A DNA stretch of 5,789 bases, taken from positions 1 to 5,789 of the forward strand of contig CAMORF010000160.1 in the NCBI GenBank assembly GCA_946623485.1, read 5' to 3'. Below, piece by piece: positions 5,224-5,789 of this stretch (position 1 is the first letter of the stretch; the number at the start of each line of letters is the position of its first letter). The position numbers and the translations under genes are program-made. The notes under the pieces were generated by a model. It saw nothing but the letters and a program-made list of their open reading frames with translations, was not told the DNA's origin and made no database searches. The stretch comes from an uncultured Clostridia bacterium. GTDB taxonomy: Bacteria; Bacillota; Clostridia; Lachnospirales; Lachnospiraceae.

Positions 5224-5789
5224 TTATACCCGGATCTGTTCCAGCAGGGCTTCGACCCGCCCGGAGAGCGTCTTCAGCGAACCCGGCTCAAAGGGAGACG
5301 GGAAGCCCGCCTCTTCCAGCAGGTCGGTCCAGACTTTTTCCCCTCCCTGACGGCTCAGGCGAAGATATCGGGCGAAGGCGTCGTCATAGTCTTCCCGGGA
5401 CGCAAGCAGGAAGCAGAAGGCCGCCGTCTGGGCCAGGCAGTAGTCGATGTAGTAGAAGGGGCTCTCATAGATATGCATCTGGTACTGCCAGCGGGTTCCC
5501 TTCTCCAGATAGGGCATGCCCTCCGTGGAGATGTGCGGACGGAACTGCTTCTCCAGCTCCAGCCAGGCCTCGTCCCGCTCTGCCGGGGTCATGTCCGGAT
5601 TTTCATACACGATATGCTGGAAGGCGTCCACCATGGTGCCGTAGGGCAGGAAGGAAAAGGCCTCCAGGGCGTGCATGAAGCAGTAGCGGCCGGCGTCTTT
5701 GCCGAAGAACTTCTCCATGTACGGCCAGGCGAAGAACTCCATGCTCATGGAGTGGGTCTCCGCGGTCTCCATGCCGCCGCAGCCCAGCT
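5224..5789 (-). CDS. M3-family oligoendopeptidase (PepF-type), C-terminal part, runs off right edge
   Basis: Zinc metallopeptidase of family M3 that cleaves oligopeptides, normally in the cytoplasm. The last 187 residues are present; the family is usually about 560-600 aa, so roughly two thirds, including the HExxH zinc motif, lie beyond the edge. The visible part begins LGCGG and then METAETHSMSMEFF. Here the Glu of E-T-H-S-M (codon at 5760-5758) corresponds to the third zinc ligand of M3 enzymes. About 90 residues on, QMHIYESPFYYIDYCLAQ matches the conserved His/Tyr-rich segment near the active site. The ATG at 5772 is internal, not a start: the frame is open through it and the family motif continues upstream. 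The gene ends in TAA at 5224 and is followed by a strong terminator, so it is a separate unit unrelated to the sugar-acid operon. The exact subfamily is not determinable from this part. Confidence 0.9.
   Translation of the reverse strand, partial: LGCGGMETAETHSMSMEFFAWPYMEKFFGKDAGRYCFMHALEAFSFLPYGTMVDAFQHIVYENPDMTPAERDEAWLELEKQFRPHISTEGMPYLEKGTRWQYQMHIYESPFYYIDYCLAQTAAFCFLLASREDYDDAFARYLRLSRQGGEKVWTDLLEEAGFPSPFEPGSLKTLSGRVEALLEQIRV

Noticed and set aside
5770..5772. ATG as the start of a 182-residue protein
   Set aside because: It is internal to an M3 peptidase: the frame continues upstream to the window edge, the sequence is a family active-site segment, and no ribosome binding site precedes it.
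1..5789. CRISPR array, tRNA/rRNA, insertion sequence, phage, toxin-antitoxin or defence genes
   Set aside because: I saw no regular repeats, transposase, terminal inverted repeats of an insertion sequence or defence domains; every sizeable stretch is accounted for by transport, catabolism, regulator or peptidase genes.

Overview
The window suggests a member of the Firmicutes, probably a gut or anaerobic clostridial-type bacterium. The evidence is GGAGG-type ribosome binding sites at 4-8 nt spacing in front of nearly every gene, a TTG start, sigma-A-type promoters, AT-rich intergenic gaps around moderately GC-rich genes, and an M3-type oligoendopeptidase. The assignment comes from style only. 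The solute-binding protein lacks a lipobox, so a diderm (Negativicutes-like) host is not excluded.

All six genes are read from the minus strand, so the window reads right to left. At the right edge (5224-5789) is the C-terminal third of an M3-family oligoendopeptidase, closed by a strong intrinsic terminator (5147-5194). The next gene is a GntR/FadR-type (FCD) regulator (4328-5062, TTG start) with its own promoter at 5098-5126. A 175-bp gap then carries a promoter-like element overlapped by a large hairpin with a T-tract (4228-4273) and a 13-bp palindrome (4204-4216). It leads into a complete tripartite TRAP transporter: dctP (3163-4152), dctQ (2582-3076) and dctM (1304-2578). A terminator-like hairpin sits between dctP and dctQ. 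Directly downstream are a KduI/IolB-superfamily isomerase (478-1293) and the N-terminal half of a KduD-like short-chain dehydrogenase (1-458, running off the left edge).

The genes from dctP to kduD look like one uptake-and-catabolism operon for a uronate-type sugar acid. DctP captures the acid and DctQM import it with a cation gradient. The isomerase and the dehydrogenase would convert 5-keto-4-deoxyuronate towards 2-keto-3-deoxygluconate, and the FCD regulator probably senses the substrate or an intermediate. No polysaccharide lyase, KDG kinase or KDPG aldolase is visible, so the pathway must be completed elsewhere. The peptidase is an unrelated neighbour.

Nothing here looks like a wholly new system. 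The points worth a second look are the isomerase (IolB-like framework with KduI-like metal-site spacing), the promoter/hairpin overlap ahead of dctP, the dctP-dctQ attenuator, and a shared TCATAC motif that may be the regulator's operator.
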